The notes beneath the pieces are model-generated. The model was given only the letters and a program-made list of their open reading frames with translations. It had not been told where the DNA came from and ran no database searches. A DNA stretch of 38,466 nucleotides, taken from Chitinophagales bacterium (GTDB lineage: Bacteria > Bacteroidota > Bacteroidia > Chitinophagales > Chitinophagaceae). Below, piece after piece: positions 1 to 7,565 of this stretch. Both the position numbers and the translations under genes were made by a program. The DNA lies in contig JAATFV010000165.1 of assembly GCA_015655015.1 (NCBI GenBank), positions 1-38,466 on the forward strand, written 5' to 3'. Numbering within the stretch: position 1 is the stretch's first letter; each line of letters starts with the position of its first letter.

Positions 1-1
1 C

Positions 2-697
2 CATCAGTTCACTCAAAAACAGGATATCGAGATAGCCGGTTTCCTGGCGGCGATCTTTTCCTGGGGCAACCGGACTACGATCATCCGAAAGTCGCAGGAG
101 CTGATGCAGCTAATGGACCATTCGCCTTATCAATTTGTTCTGCAGCACGAGGAGCAGGATCTCAAAAGGTTCCTGGATTTCAAACACAGGACCTTTAATG
201 CCACCGACCTGCTGTATTTCATCGCTTTCTTCAAGCATCATTATAGCCTGTACCCCTCGCTGGAGGATGCCTTCCTGCTGCCGGGGGCAAACGGGCCGGA
301 TTCAGGGGACAGCCACCGGGCGGAGGAGTCGCTTTCCTTTTTCCACCACTATTTTTTTTCGTTGGAAGACGCGCCGCCCCGCACCCGTAAACACATCTCG
401 TCCCCGGAGAAAAACTCCGGGTGCAAACGTATAAATATGTTCCTTCGCTGGATGGCCCGCAAAGATGACAAGGGTGTGGACTTCGGCATCTGGAACCGCA
501 TACCTGCCAGCCGTCTCATCTGCCCCGTTGATGTGCATGTCGCCCGGGTTGCCAAACACTTTGGCCTGCTCACCCGGCCCCAGCCGGACTGGCAGGCGGC
601 ATTGGAGTTAACAGACCAATTGCGCATCCTGGATGCCCGGGATCCGGTGAAATATGACTTTGCGCTGTTTGGCCTGGGTGTAATGGAAAAATTCTAA
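2..697 (+). CDS. TIGR02757 family protein (DUF2400), 5' end cut off by window edge
   Basis: The reading frame is open from base 2, before the first in-window ATG at 104, and the upstream codons still fit the family (an AAIFSWGNRTTI stretch precedes that ATG), so the gene begins outside the window. The visible part has the family's helical character and the conserved segment GCKRINMFLRWMARKD (about residues 105-120 counted from the ATG at 104), followed by VDFGIWNRI and LICPVDVHV. These resemble the helix-hairpin-helix DNA-glycosylase-like fold often suggested for this family, but the biochemical role is unknown. Family membership is recognised from memory of the motifs; function is not claimed. 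The gene ends about 60 bp before the next small gene. Confidence 0.85.
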   Translation, partial: HQFTQKQDIEIAGFLAAIFSWGNRTTIIRKSQELMQLMDHSPYQFVLQHEEQDLKRFLDFKHRTFNATDLLYFIAFFKHHYSLYPSLEDAFLLPGANGPDSGDSHRAEESLSFFHHYFFSLEDAPPRTRKHISSPEKNSGCKRINMFLRWMARKDDKGVDFGIWNRIPASRLICPVDVHVARVAKHFGLLTRPQPDWQAALELTDQLRILDARDPVKYDFALFGLGVMEKF

Positions 698-758
698 CTG
701 GCCAGGCAATAATGGACAATAGCAACAGGACAATAATGATAATGAATAATGATACTGT

Positions 759-1079
759 ATGGATACTACGCTAATTATACAAGACCTGAATGGCTATGGA
801 TTGGAATTGAGGGAAGGCCTTACTCCTGCAGCATTGGAATCTCTGCTCGCGGAGAAGTTCAACTCCATGATCCTGGAAGATTTTAGCGCTCTTGTACAAT
901 TTCTATACCGGATGGATATCAGCGAGACCAGGCTGCAGCATCTGTTGAAAGAAAATGCCGGAGAGGCGGCAGGAAAGATTATTGCGCAATTAGTCATTGA
1001 AAGACAATTCCAAAAGATAGAGACCCGCCGGCAATTCCCAACAGGAGATAATACGTTCTCCGATGAAGAAAGATGGTAA
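759..1079 (+). CDS. Hypothetical protein, 106 aa
   Basis: I do not recognise a named family. The ORF begins with ATG 61 nt after the TIGR02757 gene on the same strand and may be cotranscribed with it. The product is soluble and acidic, mostly predicted helix, with no signal peptide or membrane segment. The pattern LAEKFNSMILEDFSALVQFLYRM looks like a packed helical pair and is rich in Leu/Glu. A conserved small Bacteroidota protein is plausible. Codon use resembles the neighbours, and there is no competing long ORF on the other strand. Confidence 0.6.
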   Translation: MDTTLIIQDLNGYGLELREGLTPAALESLLAEKFNSMILEDFSALVQFLYRMDISETRLQHLLKENAGEAAGKIIAQLVIERQFQKIETRRQFPTGDNTFSDEERW

Positions 1080-1106
1080 GATCCTTACATGCTGATCTCC
1101 TTAGGG

Positions 1107-1778
1107 TCAGGAATGGTGGGACTCGTACATCAGCTCCTTTACCTTTGCCTTGTCTTCTTTTTCTTTTTTCAGATCGAACATCGTGCCGAACACCCGGTCC
1201 CAGATCGTGCTGCTCACCCCAAATCCCCGATGTTCGTCCTTATAGTGATGTAAATGATGATTGCGCCAGAGAGGCTTCATCCATCTGAAAGGCGGATTCC
1301 AGGCATGGATGGCATAATGTACGCTGCCGTATAGCAGGTAGCCCAGCATAAACCCCGGAAAGAACATGAAGGCGTTGGTACGGATGAACAGGTACATGAT
1401 GAAGAAAATAACGGAGGAGATGATCAGGCTGGGCACAGGCGGCATGAAGAGGCGCTCCTTATCCCTGGGGAAATGATGATGATTGCCGTGCAGGACATAG
1501 ATGAATTTTTTTGCCCGCTCATTGTCCGATACCCAATGAAAAGCATACCGGTGCATCAGGTATTCAAAAAAGGTCCAGAAGAACATGCCCCCCAGAAAAG
1601 TAAGAGCGACCCTGGCCACGGAGAAATCCAGCCTGCTGCCGCTGTAATACAATGAATAGCTGATGATTGGGATATATATGCCCCAAATTACCAGGGGATG
1701 GGTCTTGGTCAGCATTTCAAGATATTGATTCTTAAATAATTGCGCCTGACCCTTATTATGTATTTTCTCAAATTTCAT
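1107..1778 (-). CDS. Sterol desaturase / fatty acid 2-hydroxylase family protein
   Basis: Integral membrane di-iron hydroxylase, 223 aa. The histidine clusters of the family are present in order: HRYAFH (about residue 76), HGNHHHFP (about 95), HYAIHAW (about 154) and HHLHHYKDEHRGFG (about 174). They should ligate two irons on the cytoplasmic face. At least four hydrophobic segments flank them. The order and spacing resemble the FA2H/Scs7 type, which 2-hydroxylates fatty acids of sphingolipids; many Bacteroidota make sphingolipids, so a lipid-hydroxylase role is a reasonable inference but the substrate is not shown. It is a single gene convergent with the upstream small ORF, with a possible -7 element TATTTTTG (reverse strand, 1843-1836) about 58 nt before its ATG. 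Confidence 0.88.
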   Translation of the reverse strand: MKFEKIHNKGQAQLFKNQYLEMLTKTHPLVIWGIYIPIISYSLYYSGSRLDFSVARVALTFLGGMFFWTFFEYLMHRYAFHWVSDNERAKKFIYVLHGNHHHFPRDKERLFMPPVPSLIISSVIFFIMYLFIRTNAFMFFPGFMLGYLLYGSVHYAIHAWNPPFRWMKPLWRNHHLHHYKDEHRGFGVSSTIWDRVFGTMFDLKKEKEDKAKVKELMYESHHS

Positions 1779-1996
1779 CGTAATTTAATTTATAGATCCA
1801 CTTAATCCTACCTTTTCATGACCACAATCCGACGACAAAAATACGAAGAATGCCGGTAAACCCCCAGATAGTATCCCTTATGTAATAAACAACTATGGTT
1901 CCGCAAGGTTCATGCCCGTTAAAAATTGGTCCGGGGCCATCTAAATTTACGGCAACACACCGGATTATATCCCGGAAGACGAATAAAATATTCCTT

Positions 1997-2004
1997 TAAC
2001 TTTG
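1997..2004 (+). promoter_or_regulatory. Bacteroidota -7 element (TAACTTTG) ahead of the FAA hydrolase gene
   Basis: TAACTTTG matches the TAnnTTTG consensus of the Bacteroidota primary sigma factor. No TTG is found at the ideal distance upstream, so only the -7 half is supported. It predicts a leader of about 65 nt before the ATG at 2076. Confidence 0.5.
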
Positions 2005-2075
2005 GCGCCTTAAACGGATTGCAACCATGAATCGGTTCTGATCCATCAGGCCATTGAACGGACAAATTACTACTG

Positions 2076-3095
2076 ATGAAATTAGTTTCTTACCTGAAAG
2101 AGGAGCATGAGCAGCTGGCTGTCCAGGTGGATGGCCTTTTATATGATATGGAGCTGATCCACCCCGATATTCCGAACACGATGAGTTTGTTCCTGAATTA
2201 TTGGGATGAGCTGCTGCCCATAGCCCAGGCAGGAGAGCTGAGTATCCGGGAAGGGCTGATCGGCCGGGGCAAAGCCATCCCCGTCAGCAGCGTACGTATA
2301 CTGGCCCCGGTGCCCTTTCCTCCTTCCTGCCGGGATGGATACGCCTTCCGCCAGCATGTTGCAGCAGCCCGTCGCAACCGGCGGGTGCAGATGATCCCCG
2401 AGTTCGATCAATACCCCATCTTTTATTTTACCAATCATCATAGCATACAAGGGCCCGGCGATATCCTTTGCATGCCGGATCATTTCGACCGGCTGGACTT
2501 CGAGCTGGAAGTGGCTGTCGTTATTTCCCGGCATGGCAGGAATATTCCCGCCGGAGAAGCGGATGACTATATAGGCGGACTGATGATCATGAATGACATG
2601 AGCGCCAGGACCCTGCAGATGGAAGAAATGTTGTTGAACCTTGGCCCAGCCAAAGGAAAGGATTTTTCTACCGTCACCGGTCCCTGGCTGGTGACCCTGG
2701 ACGAGCTACAGTCTTTTGAAGTGCCCTGTAAAGAAGGGCATACCGGGAAAAACTGGAACCTGCGGATGCAGTGCCGGGTGAATGGCAAACAGGTGAGTGA
2801 CGGAAATGTAGCCGAAATGGACTGGACCTTTGCCGAGATCATAGAAAGAGCCTCCTACGGCGTGGACCTTTATCCCGGTGACGTGATCGGCAGCGGTACG
2901 GTAGGAACGGGATGTTTTCTGGAATTGAATGGCACAGGCAAGTTGAATGACCCGGATTATACGGAGCAGTGGCTGCAGGAAAACGATGTGGTGGAGCTGG
3001 AGGTGGATGGCCTGGGAATACTGGATAATAAGATCGTGCGGGAGGAAAGTGATCTTTCCCTGTTACAAAAAAAGAAAAAAGGGGCAACGGCATGA
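2076..3095 (+). CDS. Fumarylacetoacetate hydrolase family protein
   Basis: 339 aa. The C-terminal two thirds is the FAH fold: FYFTNHHSIQGPGDI, then the metal-binding acidic cluster with DFELEVAVVI (about residues 148-157), GGLMIMNDMSAR (about 166-178), KGKDFSTVTGPWLVT and the GDVIGSGTVGTG turn. E149 and E151, with the downstream Asp of the MNDMS segment, are the likely divalent-metal ligands. The family hydrolyses C-C bonds in acylpyruvates or fumarylacetoacetate at the end of tyrosine/homogentisate and other aromatic degradation routes. Its stop overlaps the start of a flavin reductase-like gene, so the two are translationally coupled. That pairing fits aromatic catabolism, but the exact substrate cannot be read from sequence. 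Confidence 0.88.
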   Translation: MKLVSYLKEEHEQLAVQVDGLLYDMELIHPDIPNTMSLFLNYWDELLPIAQAGELSIREGLIGRGKAIPVSSVRILAPVPFPPSCRDGYAFRQHVAAARRNRRVQMIPEFDQYPIFYFTNHHSIQGPGDILCMPDHFDRLDFELEVAVVISRHGRNIPAGEADDYIGGLMIMNDMSARTLQMEEMLLNLGPAKGKDFSTVTGPWLVTLDELQSFEVPCKEGHTGKNWNLRMQCRVNGKQVSDGNVAEMDWTFAEIIERASYGVDLYPGDVIGSGTVGTGCFLELNGTGKLNDPDYTEQWLQENDVVELEVDGLGILDNKIVREESDLSLLQKKKKGATA

Positions 3096-3973
3096 TCCTC
3101 GATCTGAAAGAGCTCTCTTCCGTGGACCGGCAAAACTACCTGCAATATGCCATAGCTCCCCGTCCTGTCTGTTTTGCCAGTACGATCGATGGGGCAGGGC
3201 AGGTGAACCTGAGCCCTTTCAGCTTCTTCAATATGTTCTCTTCGACCCCTCCGATCCTCATCTTTTCCCCTGCCAGAAGAGTAAGGGATAATACGACCAA
3301 GCACACCTTGCACAATGTGCTGGAAGTGCCTGAAGTCGTGATCAATATTGTCGATTATGCGATGGTGCAGCAGGTAAGCCTGGCCAGCTGTGAATATCCC
3401 AAAGAGGCCAATGAATTTATGAAAGCGGGATTCACGGAAGAGGCCGCTACCCTGGTGAGACCTCCCATGGTAAAAGAAAGCAAGGTGAAAATAGAGTGCA
3501 GGGTGCTCGAGGTAAAACCATTGGGAGAGCAGGGGGGAGCGGGCAACCTGGTGATCTGTGAAGCATTGCGCATGCACGTGGATGATACCATCCTGGATGA
3601 AAAAAAGATGATCGATCAACACCGTCTGCATCATATAGCCCGGCTGGGGGGCAACTGGTACTGCAGGGTCGATGAGCACAATCTCTTCCTGGTGGAAAAG
3701 CCCAATATCCGGTTGGGCATCGGGGTAGACGCGCTTCCCGGCGCGATCCGCAACAGCAGGATCCTCAGCGGCAATGACCTGGGACAATTGGCAAATGTTC
3801 ATGAGACGCCCTCCGTCGATCCTTCCTTTCACGACGAAAAGCTCAAAAATATTTTCCAGTATTATTCCGTCAATCCCGAGGAAATGGAAAAGGAGCTTCA
3901 CTCCTATGCGAAGGAGCTACTGGCCGGGGGGAAGGTGAATGCCGCCTGGCAGGTCCTGCTGGCGCTGAATTAA
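3092..3973 (+). CDS. Flavin reductase family protein (FMN-binding split barrel)
   Basis: 293 aa; the ATG overlaps the upstream TGA as ATGA. The N-terminal 200 residues carry the flavin reductase-like split-barrel: IAPRPVCFASTIDGAG (about 20-35), NLSPFSFFNMFSSTPP (about 39-54), DNTTKHTLHNV and VPEVVINIVDY. The family binds FMN and either reduces it with NAD(P)H or acts as a flavoprotein of unknown partner. A further 90 residues at the C-terminus with helical character are present, longer than the minimal family. Because of the coupling to the FAA hydrolase, a shared catabolic step is likely; a two-component monooxygenase partner is not seen in this window. Confidence 0.85.
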   Translation: MILDLKELSSVDRQNYLQYAIAPRPVCFASTIDGAGQVNLSPFSFFNMFSSTPPILIFSPARRVRDNTTKHTLHNVLEVPEVVINIVDYAMVQQVSLASCEYPKEANEFMKAGFTEEAATLVRPPMVKESKVKIECRVLEVKPLGEQGGAGNLVICEALRMHVDDTILDEKKMIDQHRLHHIARLGGNWYCRVDEHNLFLVEKPNIRLGIGVDALPGAIRNSRILSGNDLGQLANVHETPSVDPSFHDEKLKNIFQYYSVNPEEMEKELHSYAKELLAGGKVNAAWQVLLALN

Positions 3974-4003
3974 GTCTGGACATTTTGCTATCCCCATTTC
4001 GTT

Positions 4004-4011
4004 TACCTTTG
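4004..4011 (+). promoter_or_regulatory. -7 element TACCTTTG of lysS
   Basis: TACCTTTG lies 27 nt before the lysS ATG. A TTG at 3985-3987 gives a 16-nt spacer, slightly short of the usual 17-23. It predicts a leader of about 20 nt. Confidence 0.5.
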
Positions 4012-4037
4012 CCGGACTTTTCAATCGTTTTTGGATT

Positions 4038-5588
4038 ATGAACACACCACATTTATCGGAGCAGGAGATCATTCGCAGGGAAAAACTGGAAGAGCTGAAA
4101 CAGCTGGGGGTAGAACCATACCCTGCCGCCTTGTTTCCCGTGAGCCACTTTTCCGCTGATATTTTACAGCAGTATACAGAAGAGCAAAAAGAAGCCTTCA
4201 GCAAAGTAACGCTTGCCGGCCGGGTCATGAGCATCAATGACAAAGGCAAAGTATTGTTTATAAAGATCCAGGACAGCAAGGGGATCATCCAGCTATATGT
4301 CCGCAGGGACGATCTCTGCCCCGGCGAGGATAAGACCCTGTTCGATAAGGTGATCAAACACCTGCTTGATCTGGGAGATTTCATCGGCGTAACGGGTTAT
4401 GTATTTATCACCCGTACCGGGGAAACATCTCTCCATACACAAACATTCACCCTGCTGGCAAAAGCGCTCAAGCCCCTGCCTGTGGTGAAAAGGGATGAAC
4501 AGGGCAATGTATTCGATGAAGTGACCGATCCGGAGTTCCGCTACCGCCAGCGGTACGCGGACCTGATCATCAACCCTTCCGTAAAAGAGACGTTCGTCAA
4601 ACGAACAAAACTGATCAATACCATACGCGATTTTCTGAATGAACAGGGAGCCCTGGAAGTGGATACCCCCGTGCTCCAGGCCATTCCCGGCGGGGCGGCG
4701 GCCAAGCCCTTCATTACGCATCACAATGCGCTGGATGTTCCTTTTTATCTGCGTATCGCCAATGAGCTGTACCTCAAACGGCTGATCGTAGGAGGTTTTG
4801 ACTGGGTATATGAGTTCAGCCGGAATTTCCGTAACGAAGGAATGGACCGCACCCATAACCCGGAATTTACCGTATTGGAATGGTACACCGCCTACAAGGA
4901 TTATTTCTGGATGATGGAGACGACGGAACAGCTGTTCGAACGCATTGCCCTTGCGCTGCACGGCACAACTGAGGTCACCGTGGGAGATAAGACGATCAGC
5001 TTCAAGGCGCCTTTCAAACGCCTTTCGATCCTGGATGCGATCCGGGAAAATACGGGCATCGATGTCAGCAGGATGGGGGAAGCGGGCTTACGTGACGTAT
5101 GCAGGCAATTAAAGATCGATGTGGCCCCCAGCATGGGCAAGGGTAAGCTGATCGACGAGCTGTTCGGCAACACAAGCGAGCATACCTATATCCAGCCGAC
5201 CTTTATCATCGACTATCCCGTAGAGATGAGCCCCCTTACCAAGAAACACCGTGTTGAGGATGGCCTTGTAGAGCGCTTTGAGCTGATGATCAACGGCAAA
5301 GAGATTGCCAATGCCTACAGCGAACTGAATGATCCTATCGAACAGCGGGAACGTTTTGAAGAGCAGGCGCGCCTGATGGAGCGCGGAGATGATGAGGCGA
5401 TGTTCATCGACCAGGATTTTCTCCGTTCGCTGGAATATGGGATGCCCCCCACCTCCGGCATCGGCATCGGCATTGACAGGTTATGTATGCTGATGACCAA
5501 TCAGCCCAGCATACAGGATGTACTCTTATTCCCCCAGATGCGGCCCGAACGGACTCCGGAACAGACGCTGGAGCGTCCGGAAGCTTAA
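4038..5588 (+). CDS. lysS: Lysine--tRNA ligase (class II)
   Basis: 516 aa, full length for bacterial LysS. The OB-fold anticodon-binding domain is at about residues 60-165 (LAGRVMSINDKGKVLFIKIQ). The class II catalytic core follows, with motif 1 around FLNEQGALEVDTPVLQ, motif 2 at FRNEGMDRTHNPEFTVLEWY (about 267-286) and motif 3 at GIGIGIDRLCMLMTN (about 475-489). The lysine-recognition stretch ELMINGKEIANAYSELNDP is intact. It charges tRNA-Lys in the cytoplasm. It has its own -7 element and stands as a single gene between the FAA hydrolase pair and a DoxX-like gene. No anomaly is seen. Confidence 0.98.
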   Translation: MNTPHLSEQEIIRREKLEELKQLGVEPYPAALFPVSHFSADILQQYTEEQKEAFSKVTLAGRVMSINDKGKVLFIKIQDSKGIIQLYVRRDDLCPGEDKTLFDKVIKHLLDLGDFIGVTGYVFITRTGETSLHTQTFTLLAKALKPLPVVKRDEQGNVFDEVTDPEFRYRQRYADLIINPSVKETFVKRTKLINTIRDFLNEQGALEVDTPVLQAIPGGAAAKPFITHHNALDVPFYLRIANELYLKRLIVGGFDWVYEFSRNFRNEGMDRTHNPEFTVLEWYTAYKDYFWMMETTEQLFERIALALHGTTEVTVGDKTISFKAPFKRLSILDAIRENTGIDVSRMGEAGLRDVCRQLKIDVAPSMGKGKLIDELFGNTSEHTYIQPTFIIDYPVEMSPLTKKHRVEDGLVERFELMINGKEIANAYSELNDPIEQRERFEEQARLMERGDDEAMFIDQDFLRSLEYGMPPTSGIGIGIDRLCMLMTNQPSIQDVLLFPQMRPERTPEQTLERPEA

Positions 5589-5629
5589 AGTGAACCGGCT
5601 GGAGCTGCCTGGTGTGCAAAGAATGCCGT

Positions 5630-5659
5630 TTGCGCTTCCCTGATTTTTGGTTAAATTGG
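5630..5659 (+). promoter_or_regulatory. Putative promoter of the DoxX-like gene
   Basis: TTG (5630-5632), 19-nt spacer, then TAAATTGG (5652-5659), matching six of eight positions with TAnnTTTG. The ATG follows at 5681. Confidence 0.35.
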
Positions 5660-5680
5660 TTGTATTAAAACGATTGCCAT

Positions 5681-6055
5681 ATGGACAATACAACTATCTT
5701 CAAGATCGGAACGATCCTGTATGCCGTGGTTATTGGCTTTTTCGGCATCAATCATTTCGTAAACGTCTCTGGCTTCCAAAAAATGGTGCCTTCTTTCCTT
5801 CCGGGCGGAGCGGCATGGGTTTACATTACCGGTGCGGCCCTGATCGCCGCTGCAATTGCCTTTCTGATCAATAAACAGACCCGCCTGGCGGGTATTCTGC
5901 TGGCTGTTTTCCTGCTTCTTATTGTGCTGACGGTTCATCTGCCGGCTGTAGTCAATGCCCCTGATGATGGCTCCCGGAGGTTCCCCATTGTCAATCTGAT
6001 CAAGGATACGGGCCTGGCAGCTGCTGCCTTATTGATCGCGGGCAGACGGGCGTAG
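5681..6055 (+). CDS. DoxX-like small membrane protein
   Basis: 124 aa with four hydrophobic segments (about residues 8-25, 45-62, 68-86 and 105-120), the usual DoxX topology. The pattern GFFGINHFVNVSGFQKMVPSFLP near the first helix is the family's typical loop, and HLPAVVNAPDD comes before the last helix. DoxX proteins are inner-membrane proteins of unclear function, linked in some bacteria to thiosulfate oxidation or redox stress. It probably forms its own transcription unit, with a weak promoter upstream. Confidence 0.75.
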   Translation: MDNTTIFKIGTILYAVVIGFFGINHFVNVSGFQKMVPSFLPGGAAWVYITGAALIAAAIAFLINKQTRLAGILLAVFLLLIVLTVHLPAVVNAPDDGSRRFPIVNLIKDTGLAAAALLIAGRRA

Positions 6056-6071
6056 TTCCACAAGTATTCTC

Positions 6072-6114
6072 CCTTCTCCCTTTAGGGGGCAGGGGGTGGG
6101 GTTTTAGGGGGTAT
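6072..6114. repeat. G/C-run intergenic motif (CCCTTTAGGGGG type)
   Basis: Between the DoxX-like gene and the terminator lies a C-run/G-run stretch centred on CCCTTTAGGGGGC, followed by further G runs. Elements of this look are scattered through many Bacteroidota genomes. The core recurs as CCCTAAAGG variants in and after the RNase HII gene at 32573-32689. Whether it is mobile or a transcript hairpin is unknown. Confidence 0.35.
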
Positions 6115-6143
6115 AAAAAAACCTCCCGGCTTTGAACGGGAGG
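6115..6143 (-). terminator. Intrinsic terminator of the SDR gene
   Basis: Perfect 7-bp stem CCTCCCG/CGGGAGG (6122-6128 with 6137-6143). On the reverse strand it is followed by a run of seven T (6121-6115), about 65 nt after the SDR stop codon. On the forward strand the U tract is poor. Confidence 0.8.
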
Positions 6144-6207
6144 TGGATGTTGCCTTTTACCCAGGATTAAAAATGAAAAGCGTTAAATTATATTAGAACA
6201 AAAGTTC

Positions 6208-7032
6208 CTATAAGAACAGGTCGTTCATTAATTTCTGATCAGGGTTAACCGCATACTTCACAAAATCGGTTATCCCCTCCTTTTGTAAAACGTCTTCATC
6301 AATAAAAAAATTGCCTGTCGTCTCAAAAGAAGATCGTTGCAAAATATAAAAGGCGGCATCTGCGACAATTTCAGGGGTGCGGCTTCTTTGTATAAGAAAA
6401 TCTCCTCCTAATATATTTTTCACCGCAGCCGTCGCAATAGTAGTCTTTGGCCAAAGGGCATTGGCAGCGATCCGCAGTGGCTTCAGCTCCTCTGCCAGTC
6501 CTAAAATGATCATGCTCATCCCGTATTTACTCATGGTATAGGCCAGGTGAGGGGCAAACCAGCGGGAATCCAGGTTCAGGGGGGGCGACATGTTTAAGAT
6601 ATGCGGGTTCACTGCTTTTTTCAGGTGGGGAATACAGGCCTGGCACATTAGGAACGTTCCCCGGACATTAATGCCATGCATCAGATCATACCTCTTAGGC
6701 TCCGTCTGCTCCGTCGCCGACAGATTGATCGCGCTGGCATTATTTATCAAAATATCGATCCCTCCGAATTCGCGGACGGTCTGCTCTGCAATGGAATGAA
6801 TGCTGTCTTCAAACCGGATATCCCCCTGGATCGGAAGCACTTTTCCGCCGCCGGCCGCGGTAATTTCTTCGGCTGCCGTATAAATGGTCCCTTCCAGCTT
6901 GGGATTGGGCTCTGCTGTCTTGCCGACGATGGCGATATTAGCCCCTTCCCGGGCCAATCTGATGGCGATCGCCTTCCCGATACCCCTGGAGCCTCCAGTG
7001 ATCAGCACTGTTTTGTTCTCAAAATTTTTCAT
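6208..7032 (-). CDS. SDR family oxidoreductase (HSDL2-like)
   Basis: 274 aa short-chain dehydrogenase/reductase. The cofactor motif TGGSRGIG is at residues 12-19, NNAS at 97-100, and the catalytic Ser149, Tyr165 and Lys169 are in NMSPPLN and AYTMSKYG. The wider sequence (VGKTAEPNPKLEGTIY, LNMSPPLNL, LWPKTTIATAAV) resembles the hydroxysteroid dehydrogenase-like 2 branch, whose substrates are lipid-related but unsettled. NADP(H) preference is suggested by the basic residue after the first glycine motif. It is monocistronic, ends in a good terminator, and has a 15-bp palindrome about 80 bp upstream of its start. Confidence 0.92.
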   Translation of the reverse strand: MKNFENKTVLITGGSRGIGKAIAIRLAREGANIAIVGKTAEPNPKLEGTIYTAAEEITAAGGGKVLPIQGDIRFEDSIHSIAEQTVREFGGIDILINNASAINLSATEQTEPKRYDLMHGINVRGTFLMCQACIPHLKKAVNPHILNMSPPLNLDSRWFAPHLAYTMSKYGMSMIILGLAEELKPLRIAANALWPKTTIATAAVKNILGGDFLIQRSRTPEIVADAAFYILQRSSFETTGNFFIDEDVLQKEGITDFVKYAVNPDQKLMNDLFL

Positions 7033-7109
7033 AGATAAATGAATAGTTACTACTGCTTTAAGAACTACAAAATAGGCTAATTTATGATGTGCCCAAAAAA
7101 ATAGGGTAT

Positions 7110-7124
7110 TACCACAAAGTGGTA
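7110..7124. promoter_or_regulatory. Perfect palindrome TACCAC-AAA-GTGGTA upstream of the SDR gene
   Basis: Two 6-bp arms with a 3-nt centre, about 80 bp before the SDR start on the reverse strand. The length and symmetry suit a dimeric regulator's operator, although no regulator gene is adjacent. An RNA hairpin is the alternative. Confidence 0.35.
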
Positions 7125-7184
7125 TTCGTAAAATTACGGAAATGGTGGTAAAAACTGCAGGTTAGAAATATAGCATTTCTTCTC

Positions 7185-7215
7185 TTGCACTGATTATTAC
7201 TGTGTTGTATGTTTG
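7185..7215 (+). promoter_or_regulatory. Strong Bacteroidota promoter (TTG-N20-TATGTTTG)
   Basis: TTG at 7185-7187 and TATGTTTG at 7208-7215, with a 20-nt spacer, match both consensus halves. It points into the TCCAA-repeat region, where no recognisable gene follows. Predicted start of transcription is near 7220. Confidence 0.55.
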
Positions 7216-7470
7216 TGTTGTTAAGTATGATTGATGCACGGGTTCAAAAGTCCAATTATCCGAAGAAAGACCAACTGAAAGAATGAATGAAAATCCAAAG
7301 AGAAACCAATCCAAAAATCCGAAGAAAAACCAGATCCAACCAATCCTTCAGAAAGTCCAAAAGAAGTCAACATCCTTGAAAAAACCTTGAATCCTGAATC
7401 GATCAAAACTTATCAAGTAGAAATCCAAAATCCAAATCCAAAAGATCCAATCCTACGAACAAACACACTT

Positions 7471-7478
7471 TAAATTTG
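7471..7478 (+). promoter_or_regulatory. Internal -7 element TAAATTTG
   Basis: Exact TAnnTTTG match 9 nt before the ATG of the 17-codon ORF. No TTG is found at a proper distance. It could give a short transcript of about 80 nt ending at the terminator at 7530-7559. Confidence 0.35.
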
Positions 7479-7487
7479 TACCTATTG

Positions 7488-7541
7488 ATGGCCACGAAAA
7501 ATGTTGGTAAGGTATCGTACAAAAAAATTGAAAGGTCCTGA
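7488..7541 (+). CDS. Possible tiny ORF, 17 aa, lysine-rich
   Basis: The ORF encodes MATKNVGKVSYKKIERS. It starts 9 nt after an exact -7 element, and its TGA lies inside the ascending arm of the 13-bp terminator hairpin, so gene, promoter and terminator are tightly packed. It is basic and has no membrane segment. It may equally be chance coding within an RNA. I recognise no family. Confidence 0.3.
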   Translation: MATKNVGKVSYKKIERS

Positions 7542-7565
7542 AGAAATTCAGGGCCTTTCTTCTTT
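7521..7565 (+). terminator. 13-bp stem, GAAA tetraloop terminator
   Basis: GAAAGGTCCTGAA (7530-7542) pairs with TTCAGGGCCTTTC (7547-7559), with one G-U pair and a GAAA loop. It is flanked by seven A on the left (7521-7527) and a T-rich stretch on the right, so it may stop both strands. It closes the TCCAA-repeat unit. Confidence 0.8.

Larger units (their letters stand above)
7220..7565 (+). ncRNA. Putative A/C-rich, G-poor transcript with nine TCCAA repeats
   Basis: The segment is bounded by a consensus promoter on the left and a 13-bp GAAA-loop terminator on the right. Over 7261-7440, about half the bases are A and only about one eighth are G. The pentamer TCCAA occurs nine times (starts at 7251, 7294, 7310, 7335, 7356, 7424, 7431, 7437 and 7446), often as AATCCAAA. 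Such an RNA would be largely unstructured until its 3' hairpin. Several tiny ORFs exist because stops are rare: 7227-7286 (19 codons), immediately followed by 7287-7379 (30 codons, very basic), and 7488-7541. I match it to no known RNA family; the transcript is an inference. Confidence 0.45.

Noticed and set aside
2957..3901. Long reverse ORF of 314 codons opposite the flavin reductase gene
   Set aside because: It is the complement of a clear flavin reductase-like gene and has no recognisable domain.
7221..7406. Reverse ORF of 61 codons across the TCCAA repeats
   Set aside because: It owes its openness to the skewed composition; repeated Gly/Phe/Ser words reflect the TCCAA repeat and no start signal is present.
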